Shown here piece after piece: positions 51,109-60,835 of a DNA stretch of 64,000 nt. Under the pieces are notes generated by a model. That model searched no databases and was not told the origin of the DNA. It saw only the letters and a list, made by a program, of their open reading frames with translations. Position 1 is the stretch's first letter; the number at the start of each line of letters is the position of its first letter. This DNA comes from Clostridiales bacterium (GTDB lineage: Bacteria; Bacillota; Clostridia; Lachnospirales; Lachnospiraceae). The DNA lies in contig JAJQCD010000010.1 in the NCBI GenBank assembly GCA_021202925.1, positions 252,527 to 316,526 of the forward strand, given 5' to 3'. The position numbers were made by a program, and so were the translations under genes.

Positions 51109-51489
51109 GTGGGGGAGAAGACCATCTTAAGCAGCAGACGCGCGGTGGGTTCGCGATACGAAGACACCGCCGCCTGTTACCTGAAGGAGAAGGGATACAG
51201 GATCCTTGCACGCAATTACCGCAACCGGTGCGGGGAGATCGATATCATTGCAAAGGATGAGACTGGTGTACTGGTTGTCATTGAGGTGAAGTATCGCAGC
51301 GACGATGAGTACGGCGATCCTCTCTGCGCGGTCGATCTGCGTAAGCAGCGGCGAATCAGCCGTACGACCCTGTGGTATTATATGGAAAAGAAGTTGCCCG
51401 AAGAGACACCCTGCCGTTTTGATGTCATTGCCATCCACCGGGATGGCCGGATTCAGCATATTGAAAACGCATTCGATTTTCATTCATAG
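51109..51489 (+). CDS. YraN/UPF0102-family nuclease-like protein
   Basis: 126 residues from GTG 51109 (GGGAGGAA 8 bp upstream). RYEDTAACYLKEKGYRILARNYR and GEIDIIAKDE...VVIEVKYRS give the PD-(D/E)XK-like core (E, D, ExK). Neighbourhood beside rnhB is typical. The function is not firmly known; links to DNA repair or uptake are assumed. Confidence 0.92.
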   Translation: MGEKTILSSRRAVGSRYEDTAACYLKEKGYRILARNYRNRCGEIDIIAKDETGVLVVIEVKYRSDDEYGDPLCAVDLRKQRRISRTTLWYYMEKKLPEETPCRFDVIAIHRDGRIQHIENAFDFHS

Positions 51490-51508
51490 TCAGATGGGAG
51501 GACTTGTG

Positions 51509-52354
51509 ATGGAGTGGAGCAGAAAGCCGGGAAACCAGGAACTGGAGATTCGGGAACGGGATGGCGTATGCTTTCTTGCGTTTCCTGCACTTGACCGGAC
51601 GGGAGTGGTGAAACATGCGTTTTCCACGCGGCTCGGCGGAGTAAGCAGAGGGGTATACGCGACGATGAATTTCGGCTTTACCCGTGGGGATGATCCGGCG
51701 CATGTGATTGAGAATTATCACCGGATGGCGCATCTTCTGGGAGTTGAGATGAATCGTATGGTCCTCTCGCATCAGACGCATACGGTGAACGTTCGCCGGG
51801 TGACGGAGGCAGATGCAGGCAAAGGAATCGTAAAATCCCGTGATTACGCAAACGTCGATGGGCTGATTACAGACGTACCTGGACTGACTCTGGTTACATT
51901 TTTTGCCGATTGTGTGCCGTTGTATTTTGTGGATCCGGTGCGTCGGGTGATCGGTCTGTCCCACTCTGGCTGGCGCGGAACCGTAAAACGGATGGGACAG
52001 GTGACGCTGGAACGAATGCGGGAGGAGTATGGCACCGATCCCGCAGATGTGGTTGCCTGCATCGGACCGAGTATCTGCGGGGATTGCTATGAAGTTGGCG
52101 GAGAGGTCGTGGAGGAATTTGCGCAGGCCTTCTCCACATGCCACCACGATCGGATATTCTATGCGAAGAGCAATGGAAAATATCAGCTGGATCTGTGGGC
52201 GGCGAACCGGATTGTGCTGGGAGAAGCCGGCGTGAAGCCGGAGAACATCCATGTGACCGATATCTGCACCCACTGTAATCCGCAGCTTTTGTTTTCTCAT
52301 CGGACGACGGGAGAGGCAAGGGGAAATCTGGCTGCCTTTCTTACGCTGAGATGA
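51509..52354 (+). CDS. LACC1/YfiH-family (DUF152) purine nucleoside-modifying enzyme
   Basis: 281 residues from ATG 51509 (GGGAGG upstream). The zinc His-Cys-His site is spread over SHQTHTVNV, FFADCVPLYF and LSHSGWRGTV, and CIGPSICGDCYEVG is conserved. Relatives have purine nucleoside phosphorylase and adenosine deaminase activity; the older name is multicopper polyphenol oxidase. Translation starts 19 bp after the YraN gene. Confidence 0.92.
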   Translation: MEWSRKPGNQELEIRERDGVCFLAFPALDRTGVVKHAFSTRLGGVSRGVYATMNFGFTRGDDPAHVIENYHRMAHLLGVEMNRMVLSHQTHTVNVRRVTEADAGKGIVKSRDYANVDGLITDVPGLTLVTFFADCVPLYFVDPVRRVIGLSHSGWRGTVKRMGQVTLERMREEYGTDPADVVACIGPSICGDCYEVGGEVVEEFAQAFSTCHHDRIFYAKSNGKYQLDLWAANRIVLGEAGVKPENIHVTDICTHCNPQLLFSHRTTGEARGNLAAFLTLR

Positions 52355-52375
52355 ACCGGAAACCGAACGAAAAAC

Positions 52376-52405
52376 GGGAAGGAATGCCATTGGTGATTCC
52401 TTCCC
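52376..52405. terminator. Bidirectional terminator before prs
   Basis: GGGAAGGAAT pairs with ATTCCTTCCC around ten bases, between convergent genes. Confidence 0.75.
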
Positions 52406-52416
52406 ATATATGCATT

Positions 52417-53625
52417 TTATGAAATGGTCTGAAAATATTCGTATCCGTCTGCCATGTACTGTGCGACCAGCCGCTGGATCTTGCTTGTCGGTTCGAGCGT
52501 CGAGGCAATGGAAACGTTGTGATTCAGGGAGTTGATAATGGCAGCGATATATTTACTCATATCTGCTTCGAGATACCACTCCCGATCCAGCAACGCCTGT
52601 GGACGATAGTTCAGATTCGTGGTAATCACATAATCGATGTAGCCCTTGCTGTAGAAATCATCAAACTTTTCCAGTCCGTTGGTAAACAGGCCGAAGGTAC
52701 AGCAGATCGCAACCTTTGCCGCTTTGCGTTCCTTCAGTGCACGCGCGGTATCCAGCATACTCTCGCCGGAAGAGATAATGTCATCGATGATCAGCACCGT
52801 TTTGCCCTCCACAGAGGAACCCAGGAATTCGTGGGCGACGATCGGATTGCGGCCGTTGACGACCTTGGAGTAATCCCGGCGCTTGTAGAACATGCCCATA
52901 TCTACGCCCAGGTTGTTGGCCAGATAGACGGCACGCGGCATCGCACCCTCATCCGGGCTGATCACCATCAGATGGTTCTTGTCAATCTTTAAATTCTTAT
53001 CGTGAGCAAACAGAGCCTTCACAAACTGATAGGTCGGCATAAAGTTGTCAAAACCGCTCAGCGGAATGGCATTCTGAACTCTGGGATCGTGGGCATCGAA
53101 GGTAATGATGTTCTGTACGCCCATGGCAATCAGCTCCTGAAGTCCCATGGCGCAGTCAAGGGATTCCCGGCTTGTGCGTTTGTGCTGACGGCTCTCATAC
53201 AGAAACGGCATGATAACATTGACGCGGTGTGCGGTCGCAACGCTGGCGCCGATGATCCGCTTCAGATCCTGGAAATGGTCATCCGGAGACATGTGATGGG
53301 AATAACCGCTGACGGTGTAAGAAAGGCTGTAATTGGTGACGTCGACCATTGCGTAGAGATCGGCGCCGCGTACGGATTCCTGGAGAACACCCTTGGCCTC
53401 GCCAGTGCCAAACCGCGAGCATCTGCATTTGAGAAGATAGGAATCCACATCATAGCCGCGGTAATGCAGATCCTGCTGGCGGCGAATCAATTCTTTTGTA
53501 TCATTCTGGCGGAACTGGACGATGTAATCGTTGACTTTCGAGGCAAGATCACGGCAGCTTTCGAGTGCGGCGATCTTGAGCGGTGCGACGGGCAGGACAT
53601 CATTAAACACATAATTATTTGCCAT
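52417..53625 (-). CDS. prs: Ribose-phosphate pyrophosphokinase, long form
   Basis: Makes PRPP from ribose 5-phosphate and ATP. 402 residues from ATG 53625 (GAGGAG upstream); the 53709 start is rejected because it precedes the Shine-Dalgarno site. The PRPP-binding loop is VLIIDDIISSGESMLDTA. The protein is some 85 residues longer than the classic 315-residue enzyme, with an extended N-terminal half (YHRGY-like and SGYSHHMSPDD region); such long forms are common in Lachnospiraceae. Confidence in the activity is good but not complete because of the divergence. Confidence 0.88.
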   Translation of the reverse strand: MANNYVFNDVLPVAPLKIAALESCRDLASKVNDYIVQFRQNDTKELIRRQQDLHYRGYDVDSYLLKCRCSRFGTGEAKGVLQESVRGADLYAMVDVTNYSLSYTVSGYSHHMSPDDHFQDLKRIIGASVATAHRVNVIMPFLYESRQHKRTSRESLDCAMGLQELIAMGVQNIITFDAHDPRVQNAIPLSGFDNFMPTYQFVKALFAHDKNLKIDKNHLMVISPDEGAMPRAVYLANNLGVDMGMFYKRRDYSKVVNGRNPIVAHEFLGSSVEGKTVLIIDDIISSGESMLDTARALKERKAAKVAICCTFGLFTNGLEKFDDFYSKGYIDYVITTNLNYRPQALLDREWYLEADMSKYIAAIINSLNHNVSIASTLEPTSKIQRLVAQYMADGYEYFQTIS

Positions 53626-53689
53626 GGTATAACGCTCCTCCACAGTGGGCATAGGTAAAACCGGTAAAAAACAGGTTAAATTCATTTCA

Positions 53690-53719
53690 TTTATACCATC
53701 CGATTGCATCTCGCGTCAA
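53690..53719 (-). promoter_or_regulatory. Sigma-A promoter of prs
   Basis: On the minus strand: TTGACG, 18 bases, TATAAA, 65 bp before the start codon. Confidence 0.6.
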
Positions 53720-53764
53720 TAGGTCCGGTCATATTTTGTGAAAAAAAACAAAAAACGGTTCCGG

Positions 53765-53793
53765 TTTACAAAAACGGGAAATCTTGTTATCAT
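53765..53793 (+). promoter_or_regulatory. Sigma-A promoter of the DUF512 gene
   Basis: TTTACA, 17 bases, TATCAT, 27 bp before the start codon. Confidence 0.6.
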
Positions 53794-53820
53794 TAGGAAA
53801 GAACAGGAAAGGGAACTGGT

Positions 53821-55350
53821 ATGAAGAAAAAAGGACATCGGATTAAGTCCGTCGATCGGGGTTCCATAGCCGAAGAACTGGAAATTGAGGCAGGAGATCG
53901 ACTCCTCACGGTCAACGGGCATGAGGTGGAAGACATTTTTGATTATGAATATTATGTGGATAATGAGAGCATAACCCTGTTGATTGAAAAAGCGGATGGT
54001 GAATTGTGGGAACTGGAGATTGAGAATGACGGCCAGGACCCGGGACTGAATTTCGAGAATGGACTGATGAGCGATTATAAGTCCTGCAGCAACAAATGTA
54101 TTTTTTGCTTTATCGATCAGATGCCGCCGGGAATGCGGGAGACGCTTTATTTTAAAGATGACGATTCCAGACTGTCGTATCTGCAGGGCAATTATGTTAC
54201 ACTGACGAATATGAAGGATCACGACATCCAGCGTATTATTGATTTCAAGCTGGCGCCGATTAATATTTCCGTTCACACGACGAACCCACAGTTACGCTGT
54301 GAGATGCTGCACAACCGTTTCGCCGGCGAGTCACTGGCACGGATTGACACGCTATATGAGGCGGGGATTCCGATGAACGGTCAGATCGTGTTATGCAGGG
54401 ATGTAAATGATGGGGCGGAGCTGGATCGGACAATCCGCGATCTGATGAAATATATTCCCTGTATGCAGAGCGTGTCTGTCGTACCGGTCGGGCTAACAAA
54501 ATACCGGGACGGCCTCTATCCGATGAAGGCGTTTGACCGGGAGTCGGCGGAGGACGCCTTACAGATCATTGAGAAATGGCAGCAGAAGATTTTTGCGGAG
54601 CATGGTATTTATTTCATCCACGCCAGCGATGAGTTTTATATCATGGCGGAACGGGAACTTCCGGAAGACGAACGCTATGATGGATATCCGCAGCTGGAGA
54701 ACGGAGTCGGCATGCTGCGTCTTCTGGATACTGAGGTGACGGAAGCACTGGAAGAAATGGAGGCAGAAGAAAATTCGGTTCATGCAAATGCAGAATCCCT
54801 TCCGGTGGGAGACGATGACAATGAAACCGCCATATCCGAAGAAAATGTGGAGTGCGAGTGGGATGATCCGCAGGATGAAGAGCGATATTGCGAGGAAATG
54901 TGGGAGGACAGCTGCACCGATCCGCTTTTTTGCGGAACGCCGGAGAAAGAAAGCCTCTCTCTGGCGACCGGTATGCTGGCCTATCCTTATATCAAAAGGC
55001 AGATTGAAAAAATCACGGAGCGCTATCCGCAGAAGACGGTTCATCTCTATGCGATCCGCAATGATTTTTTCGGCGATACGATTACCGTTGCCGGGCTGAT
55101 TACGGGGCAGGACATTGAGAAACAGCTGACAGGAAAAAATCTGGGTTCCAGGCTGCTTCTTCCTGCCTGCATGTTTCGCAGCGGGGAGGACGTCTTTCTG
55201 GACGACGTCTCTCTTGGCGAGGTGGAAACCGCTTTACAAGTTCCGGTGAATATTGTAAAATCAAGCGGGCGGGATCTGGTGCGGACGATCCTGTATGCCG
55301 GTTCGGAAGCGTTTGCCGAACATGGCGAATATGAATTGCAATCGCTATAG
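53821..55350 (+). CDS. DUF512 radical-SAM-like Fe-S protein with PDZ domain
   Basis: 509 residues: a PDZ-like N-terminus about 8-70, a Cys cluster CSNKCIFC (Cys 89, 93, 96; CxxxCxxC) opening a radical-SAM-like barrel, and a C-terminal DUF512 domain. Clostridial DUF512 proteins sit next to der, as here, but their function is unknown. An acidic insertion at about 312-376, with many Asp/Glu and four Cys (345, 357, 365, 371), interrupts the usual sequence between ENGVGMLR and [10 protein letters not shown] recall most homologues being shorter here. Confidence 0.9.
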   Translation: MKKKGHRIKSVDRGSIAEELEIEAGDRLLTVNGHEVEDIFDYEYYVDNESITLLIEKADGELWELEIENDGQDPGLNFENGLMSDYKSCSNKCIFCFIDQMPPGMRETLYFKDDDSRLSYLQGNYVTLTNMKDHDIQRIIDFKLAPINISVHTTNPQLRCEMLHNRFAGESLARIDTLYEAGIPMNGQIVLCRDVNDGAELDRTIRDLMKYIPCMQSVSVVPVGLTKYRDGLYPMKAFDRESAEDALQIIEKWQQKIFAEHGIYFIHASDEFYIMAERELPEDERYDGYPQLENGVGMLRLLDTEVTEALEEMEAEENSVHANAESLPVGDDDNETAISEENVECEWDDPQDEERYCEEMWEDSCTDPLFCGTPEKESLSLATGMLAYPYIKRQIEKITERYPQKTVHLYAIRNDFFGDTITVAGLITGQDIEKQLTGKNLGSRLLLPACMFRSGEDVFLDDVSLGEVETALQVPVNIVKSSGRDLVRTILYAGSEAFAEHGEYELQSL

Positions 55351-55415
55351 CATGTCTTACCTGGTTTCGGACAGGGATAAGAGGATGCAGACAGATAAGA
55401 AGGAGAAAGTCAAAA

Positions 55416-56744
55416 ATGAGCAAACCAATCGTAGCAATCGTCGGGCGCCCGAATGTCGGGAAGTCCACCCTGTTCAATGCGCTGGCAGGTGAGACGATCT
55501 CCATCGTGAAGGATACGCCGGGTGTGACCAGGGATCGAATTTATGCGGACTGTACCTGGCTGAATATGAATTTTACACTGGTTGATACCGGAGGCATCGA
55601 GCCGGAAAGCAGGGATGTGATTCTGGCACAGATGCGTGAGCAGGCGCAGATCGCCATCGATACGGCGCATGTCATTATTTTTATCGTTGATGTGCGGCAG
55701 GGGATGGTGGACGCTGATACGAAAGTGGTGGATATGCTGAGAAAGGCCGGTAAACCGGTTGTCCTGGCGGTCAACAAGGTGGACAGTTTTCAGAAATTCG
55801 GCAATGACGTATACGAATTTTACAATCTGGGAATCGGAGATCCGATTCCGGTGTCGGCGGCTTCCCGGTTGGGAATCGGGGATCTTCTGGATGAGGTGAC
55901 AAAGCATTTTACCCTGGAGCAGACGGAGGAGGAAGAGGATGAGCGTCCGCGTGTGGCGATCGTCGGCAAGCCGAATGTGGGCAAGTCTTCCATCATCAAC
56001 CGGATCCTTGGATATGAGCGTGTCATTGTCTCGGATATCGCCGGTACGACACGGGATGCGGTGGATACGCAGGTAAAGTATAACGGAACAGAGTATGTTT
56101 TTATTGATACAGCCGGCCTGCGCCGCAAGAGCAAAATCAAAGAGGATCTGGAGCGCTACAGCATCATCCGTACCGTCTCGGCGGTCGAGCGCGCGGATGT
56201 GGTCATTCTAGTGATCGACGCGGTCGAGGGCGTGACCGAACAGGATGCCAAGATTGCCGGAATCGCGCATGATCGGGGTAAAGGAATCATCGTCGCGGTG
56301 AACAAATGGGACGCGGTCGAGAAGAATGACCGGACGATCTATGAGTACACGAAGAAGATCCGGGATACGCTGTCGTTTATGCCTTACGCGGAACTCGTGT
56401 TTATCTCCGCAGTGACCGGGCAACGGATCGGAAAGATGTTCGAGATCATCGATATGGTGCGGGAAAACCAGAATATGCGTGTCGCGACCGGGGTTCTCAA
56501 TGAGATTATGACACAGGCGGTCGCCATGCAGCAGCCACCGTCTGATAAGGGGAAACGTCTGAAGTTGTTCTATATGACGCAGGTGGCTGTCAAGCCGCCG
56601 ACCTTTGTGGTCTTTGTCAATGATAAGCAGCTGATGCATTTTTCCTATGTCCGCTATCTGGAAAATCAGATTCGGAATACATTCGGGTTCAAGGGAACGG
56701 CTCTGAAGTTTCTGATCCGCGAGCGTTCCGGAAAGGAGCAGTGA
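55416..56744 (+). CDS. der: Ribosome biogenesis GTPase Der (EngA)
   Basis: 442 residues with two tandem GTPase domains (GRPNVGKS near residue 10 and GKPNVGKS near 185) and a C-terminal KH-like domain. It is essential for 50S assembly. It lies 65 bp after the DUF512 gene and 2 bp before plsY. Confidence 0.97.
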   Translation: MSKPIVAIVGRPNVGKSTLFNALAGETISIVKDTPGVTRDRIYADCTWLNMNFTLVDTGGIEPESRDVILAQMREQAQIAIDTAHVIIFIVDVRQGMVDADTKVVDMLRKAGKPVVLAVNKVDSFQKFGNDVYEFYNLGIGDPIPVSAASRLGIGDLLDEVTKHFTLEQTEEEEDERPRVAIVGKPNVGKSSIINRILGYERVIVSDIAGTTRDAVDTQVKYNGTEYVFIDTAGLRRKSKIKEDLERYSIIRTVSAVERADVVILVIDAVEGVTEQDAKIAGIAHDRGKGIIVAVNKWDAVEKNDRTIYEYTKKIRDTLSFMPYAELVFISAVTGQRIGKMFEIIDMVRENQNMRVATGVLNEIMTQAVAMQQPPSDKGKRLKLFYMTQVAVKPPTFVVFVNDKQLMHFSYVRYLENQIRNTFGFKGTALKFLIRERSGKEQ

Positions 56745-56746
56745 CG

Positions 56747-57385
56747 ATGGAACGGGTGATCTGTCTGGTGTACGGCTATGTATTCGGGCTCCTGCAGAGC
56801 GGTTATCTGTACAGCAGATCGAAGGGGATGGATATTCGCAATTATGGGAGCGGAAATTCCGGCAGTACGAATGTACTGCGTGTGATGGGCAAGCGGGCGG
56901 CCGCAATTGTGTTCATCGGAGACGCGGGCAAGATGATCATCGCCTGCCTTCTGACAAGGTATCTGTTCCGGAATCAGCCGGATCATATGTATCTGTATCT
57001 TTTGTATACGGCATTTGGCGTTATCCTGGGGCACAATTTCCCGTTTTACATGGGATTTAAGGGCGGTAAGGGGATCGCTGCCACAGCCGGTCTTTTTGCA
57101 TCGACAGACTGGCGGCTGGCCGTTGTCTGTCTGGTCGTTTTTGCGGTGACGGTCGCGGTGACCAGGTATGTTTCACTGGGATCCATTTTGATCGTGACTG
57201 TATTTTTCCTGTGGATGGTATTCTTTGGAAGGAGAGGAGATTACGGCCTCGCAGGTTCTGTTTTACCGGAATTTGACGCGATCGCATTTCTGATTATGGC
57301 GATGGCTGTCTGGCGGCACAGGGCGAATATCCGCAGGCTTATCTCAGGTACGGAAAACAAGGTTGGAGCGAAGAAAACAGCGTGA
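56747..57385 (+). CDS. plsY: Glycerol-3-phosphate acyltransferase PlsY
   Basis: 212 residues from ATG 56747 (AAGGAG 8 bp upstream), with five hydrophobic segments and the PlsY signatures GSGNSGSTNVLRVMG and GHNFPFYMGFKGGKGIA. It transfers the acyl group from PlsX-made acyl-phosphate to glycerol 3-phosphate. The order der-plsY-gpsA is conserved. Confidence 0.96.
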   Translation: MERVICLVYGYVFGLLQSGYLYSRSKGMDIRNYGSGNSGSTNVLRVMGKRAAAIVFIGDAGKMIIACLLTRYLFRNQPDHMYLYLLYTAFGVILGHNFPFYMGFKGGKGIAATAGLFASTDWRLAVVCLVVFAVTVAVTRYVSLGSILIVTVFFLWMVFFGRRGDYGLAGSVLPEFDAIAFLIMAMAVWRHRANIRRLISGTENKVGAKKTA

Positions 57386-57410
57386 TAGCAATCTGGAACG
57401 GAGGAACATC

Positions 57411-58418
57411 ATGGGATCAGTCAGCATCATCGGATCGGGCAGCTGGGGCATTGCCCTTTCCGCTTTGTTACATAATAATGGCCACCGCGTGACGGTCTGG
57501 TCTGCCTTTGAGGCGGAGTCGGAGGCCTTGAGGACGACGAGGCAGTTAAAGACGCTTCCGGGGCTCGTTCTGCCGGAAGATATGGAATTTACGACCGACC
57601 TTGAGGCGGCCATGTCTGACCGGGATCTGCTGGTTACGGCCTCTCCGTCGATTTATGTGCGTGGCGTCGCCCGGCAGATGCGTCCATATTGCCGGGATGG
57701 ACAGATTATTGTCAATGTTGCTAAGGGGATCGAGGAAGAAACACTGATGACGCTTTCCGGCGTCCTCGGCGAAGAACTTCCCATGGCGAATGTTGCGGTT
57801 CTGTCCGGGCCAAGCCATGCGGAGGAGGTTTGCCGGGGGCTGCCGACTACCTGCGTGACGGGCGCCAGGGACAGGGCGACGGCTGAATTTGTTCAGAACT
57901 GCTTCATGAGCCCGGTGTTCCGTGTATACACCAGCCCGGATATCCTGGGCATCGAACTGGGCGCGGCGCTCAAAAATGTCATTGCGTTGGCCGCAGGGAT
58001 TGCGGACGGACTCGGCTATGGCGATAATACGAAGGCAGCGCTGATCACACGGGGCATCTATGAGATCACCAGACTCGGCATCGCAATGGGTGGCCGGGTG
58101 GAAACCTTTGGCGGTCTTTCCGGTATTGGTGACCTGATTGTGACCTGCGCCAGCATGCACAGCCGCAACCGGCGTGCCGGTATTCTGATCGGGAAGGGCT
58201 ACACGATGGAAGCGGCGATGAATGAGGTGCAGATGGTTGTGGAGGGCGTTTATTCCGCCAAGGCCGGTCTGGCACTTGGAAAAAAGTATGGGATTGATCT
58301 TCCAATCATTGAAGAGGTGAATCATGTTCTCTTTGACGGGAAACCTGCGAAGGATGCGGTCGGCGACCTGATGCTTCGTCATCGGACCGACGAAACTGCG
58401 TCTGCGAAATGGGAATAA
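57411..58418 (+). CDS. gpsA: Glycerol-3-phosphate dehydrogenase (NAD(P)+)
   Basis: 335 residues from ATG 57411 (GGAGGAAC upstream; the 57363 start lies in plsY). Rossmann motif GSGSWG near residue 8, LSGPSHAEEV and GAALKNVIALAAG are all typical. It supplies glycerol 3-phosphate to PlsY. Confidence 0.96.
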   Translation: MGSVSIIGSGSWGIALSALLHNNGHRVTVWSAFEAESEALRTTRQLKTLPGLVLPEDMEFTTDLEAAMSDRDLLVTASPSIYVRGVARQMRPYCRDGQIIVNVAKGIEEETLMTLSGVLGEELPMANVAVLSGPSHAEEVCRGLPTTCVTGARDRATAEFVQNCFMSPVFRVYTSPDILGIELGAALKNVIALAAGIADGLGYGDNTKAALITRGIYEITRLGIAMGGRVETFGGLSGIGDLIVTCASMHSRNRRAGILIGKGYTMEAAMNEVQMVVEGVYSAKAGLALGKKYGIDLPIIEEVNHVLFDGKPAKDAVGDLMLRHRTDETASAKWE

Positions 58419-58427
58419 ACAAAATGC

Positions 58428-58456
58428 TTGACATTGTTCCTTTGTGCAACTATAAT
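58428..58456 (+). promoter_or_regulatory. Consensus sigma-A promoter of the liv operon
   Basis: TTGACA, 17 bases, TATAAT, exact consensus, just after gpsA. Leader about 100 bases. Confidence 0.85.
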
Positions 58457-58476
58457 AATGTCAGCTTTAAGGACGA

Positions 58477-58498
58477 GGCATACCGCTTGAGGTATGCC
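58477..58498 (+). other. Hairpin in the liv leader
   Basis: GGCATACC pairs perfectly with GGTATGCC around six bases, followed by a pyrimidine-rich stretch; possible attenuator or 5' stabiliser. Confidence 0.4.
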
Positions 58499-58562
58499 CG
58501 TTTCTTGCTTATGCCTTACAGTTATGAGACTGGTGGGGCTGTGAATAAAAGAGGAGGATATT

Positions 58563-59804
58563 ATGATGAAGAAGAGAATGTTCAGTTTGGGTATGGCGGT
58601 TCTTATGGCCGCATCCATGACCGCCTGTGGCGGAAGCAGCAGTTCTTCTGCGACGACTGCAGCAGCGGCGGCAGAGACCGAAGCAGCAGAGGCAGCAGAG
58701 GCAGAGGACTCCGCGGAAGAGACCGAGGCAGCAGCGGCAGATGATGGCGCGACGTTTAAGATTGGTGTGATTGGACCGCTGACCGGAGCGGCTGCCGCTT
58801 ATGGTGTCGGCGTTGCGAACGGCGCGGATCTGGCAGTGAAGGAGATCAATGCGGCTGGCGGTATCAATGGATATCAGGTAGAACTGAATTCACAGGATGA
58901 CGAACACGATCCGGAGAAGTCGGTGAACGCTTATAACACTCTGAAGGACTGGGGCGCTCAGATGATCGTTGGTTCGGTGACATCCAAGCCATGTATCGCA
59001 GTCGTAGCTGAGACTTCCGCTGACAATATGTTCCAGATCACTCCGTCCGGTTCCGCTGTCGAGTGCATCTCCGGAGACAATGCGTTCCGTGTATGCTTCT
59101 CTGATCCGTCGCAGGGCAAGGCTTCCGCTCAGTATATCGGAGAACACGCTCTGGCAACGAAGATTGGTATCATCTATGACAGTTCCACCGAGTATTCGTC
59201 CGGTATCCGTGAGGCGTTTGTGGCCGAGGCTGCTAATCAGGGACTGGAGATTGTAGCGGATGAGGCGTTTACTGCGGACAGCGCGACGGATTTTTCCGTT
59301 CAGCTGGATAAGATGAATGAGGCTGGCGCGGAGCTGGTATTCCTGCCGATTTATTATCAGGAGGCTTCTATTATTCTGAAGCAGGCATCTGACAAGGAGT
59401 TTGCGCCGATCTTCTTCGGTGTGGACGGCATGGACGGTATTCTGACGGTTGATAACTTTGACACTTCTCTGGCAGAAGGCGTGATGCTGCTGACTCCGTT
59501 CTCTACTACAGAGGAAGGCAGCCTGCAGTTTACTGCTGATTATACGGCGGCGTACGGTGAGGAGCCGAATCAGTTTGCGGCGGATTCCTACGATGCGATC
59601 TATGCGATCAAGGCTGCGGCTGAGGCTGCGGATGTCAATCCGGACATGAGCTATTCTGATATCTGTGACGCACTGAAGGTTGCCATGACGGAGATTTCCA
59701 TTGATGGACTGACCGGTGAGAACATGACCTGGGATGCTTCCGGCGAGACCGGCAAGGCTCCGAAGGCCGTCATGATTGTGAATGGTGTTTACGAGATGCA
59801 GTAA
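58563..59804 (+). CDS. livJ: Branched-chain amino acid-type ABC transporter binding lipoprotein
   Basis: 413 residues with a lipoprotein signal (MTAC, Cys22), a Ser then Ala/Glu-rich linker to about residue 60, and a periplasmic-type Leu/Ile/Val-binding domain (FKIGVIGPLTGAAAAYG...). It feeds LivHMGF. Members of this family also bind other ligands such as amides, so the substrate is a prediction. ATG 58563 or 58566 fits AGGAGG. Confidence 0.9.
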   Translation: MMKKRMFSLGMAVLMAASMTACGGSSSSSATTAAAAAETEAAEAAEAEDSAEETEAAAADDGATFKIGVIGPLTGAAAAYGVGVANGADLAVKEINAAGGINGYQVELNSQDDEHDPEKSVNAYNTLKDWGAQMIVGSVTSKPCIAVVAETSADNMFQITPSGSAVECISGDNAFRVCFSDPSQGKASAQYIGEHALATKIGIIYDSSTEYSSGIREAFVAEAANQGLEIVADEAFTADSATDFSVQLDKMNEAGAELVFLPIYYQEASIILKQASDKEFAPIFFGVDGMDGILTVDNFDTSLAEGVMLLTPFSTTEEGSLQFTADYTAAYGEEPNQFAADSYDAIYAIKAAAEAADVNPDMSYSDICDALKVAMTEISIDGLTGENMTWDASGETGKAPKAVMIVNGVYEMQ

Positions 59805-59870
59805 GGTCAGCAAACGACAAATGCTTCTGACGTTTTTTATCGTATGTTTTTCCTGCTTCATGCAGATCCA

Positions 59871-59900
59871 ACAGGGGGTCGTCCGCAGACGGCTCCCTGT
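59871..59900 (+). terminator. Intercistronic hairpin between livJ and livH
   Basis: ACAGGGGGTCGTC pairs with GACGGCTCCCTGT (13 bp, two G-U pairs) closed by CGCA; no T-run. Same position and style as the tctC-tctB hairpin. Confidence 0.55.
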
Positions 59901-59944
59901 GTGTCGCCGACCGGTACGGATTTTTACTTAAAGAGGGGTATTTT

Positions 59945-60826
59945 ATGAGTTTTCTGTCTTATCTGATCAATGGCATCAGTCTGGGAAGTGTTTACGCCAT
60001 CATTGCCCTTGGATACACGATGGTTTACGGGATAGCAAAGATGCTGAATTTTGCTCACGGTGACATCATCATGGTGGGTGCGTTCGTCACCTTTACCATG
60101 GTAAGTACCTGTGGATATCCGCCAATGGTTGGCGTTCTGTGCGCCATTGTGTTCTGTACGGTACTCGGTGTTGTCATCGAGCGGGTAGCATATAAGCCTC
60201 TGCGGGGCGCATCGAAGCTGGCGGTCCTGATTACGGCGATCGGTGTGAGCTATCTGTTGCAGAATCTGGCATTGCTGATTTTCGGTTCGAATTCCCATCA
60301 GTTTACTTCGGTGGTGGCGTTGCCGAATCTGAAGCTTGCGGATGGCGCTCTGACCATTTCCAGCGTGACGATCGTGACGATCCTCTTGTGTATCATCATT
60401 ATGGTAGTGCTGCTGACGTTCATCAATAAGACAAAAATCGGACAGGCCATGCTTGCCGTCTCAGAGGATAATGGAGCTGCAACTCTGATGGGAATCGATG
60501 TGAACCGAACCATTGCGGTGACATTTGCCATTGGTTCCGCTCTGGCGGCAATTGCCGGTGCGCTGCTGTGCTCCGCCTATCCGTCTCTGACTCCCTACAC
60601 GGGTTCCATGCCTGGCATTAAGGCGTTCGTGGCGGCTGTGTTTGGAGGAATTGGTTCCATTCCCGGGGCGTTTATCGGCGGTGTACTTCTCGGTATTATT
60701 GAAAACCTGTCCAAGGCATATATATCGTCTCAGCTTTCTGATGCCATTGTGTTCTCCGTGCTGATCATTGTGCTTCTGGTACGTCCGACCGGCATTATGG
60801 GGAAGAAGATCAATGAGAAAGTGTAG
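59945..60826 (+). CDS. livH: Branched-chain amino acid-type ABC permease LivH
   Basis: 293 residues, about eight membrane segments, family motif LINGISLGSVYAIIALGYTMVYG and GGIGSIPGAFIGG near the end. Inner-membrane half of the channel with LivM. AAAGAGGGG precedes the ATG. Confidence 0.95.
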   Translation: MSFLSYLINGISLGSVYAIIALGYTMVYGIAKMLNFAHGDIIMVGAFVTFTMVSTCGYPPMVGVLCAIVFCTVLGVVIERVAYKPLRGASKLAVLITAIGVSYLLQNLALLIFGSNSHQFTSVVALPNLKLADGALTISSVTIVTILLCIIIMVVLLTFINKTKIGQAMLAVSEDNGAATLMGIDVNRTIAVTFAIGSALAAIAGALLCSAYPSLTPYTGSMPGIKAFVAAVFGGIGSIPGAFIGGVLLGIIENLSKAYISSQLSDAIVFSVLIIVLLVRPTGIMGKKINEKV

Positions 60827-60835
60827 GTGCCCGAG

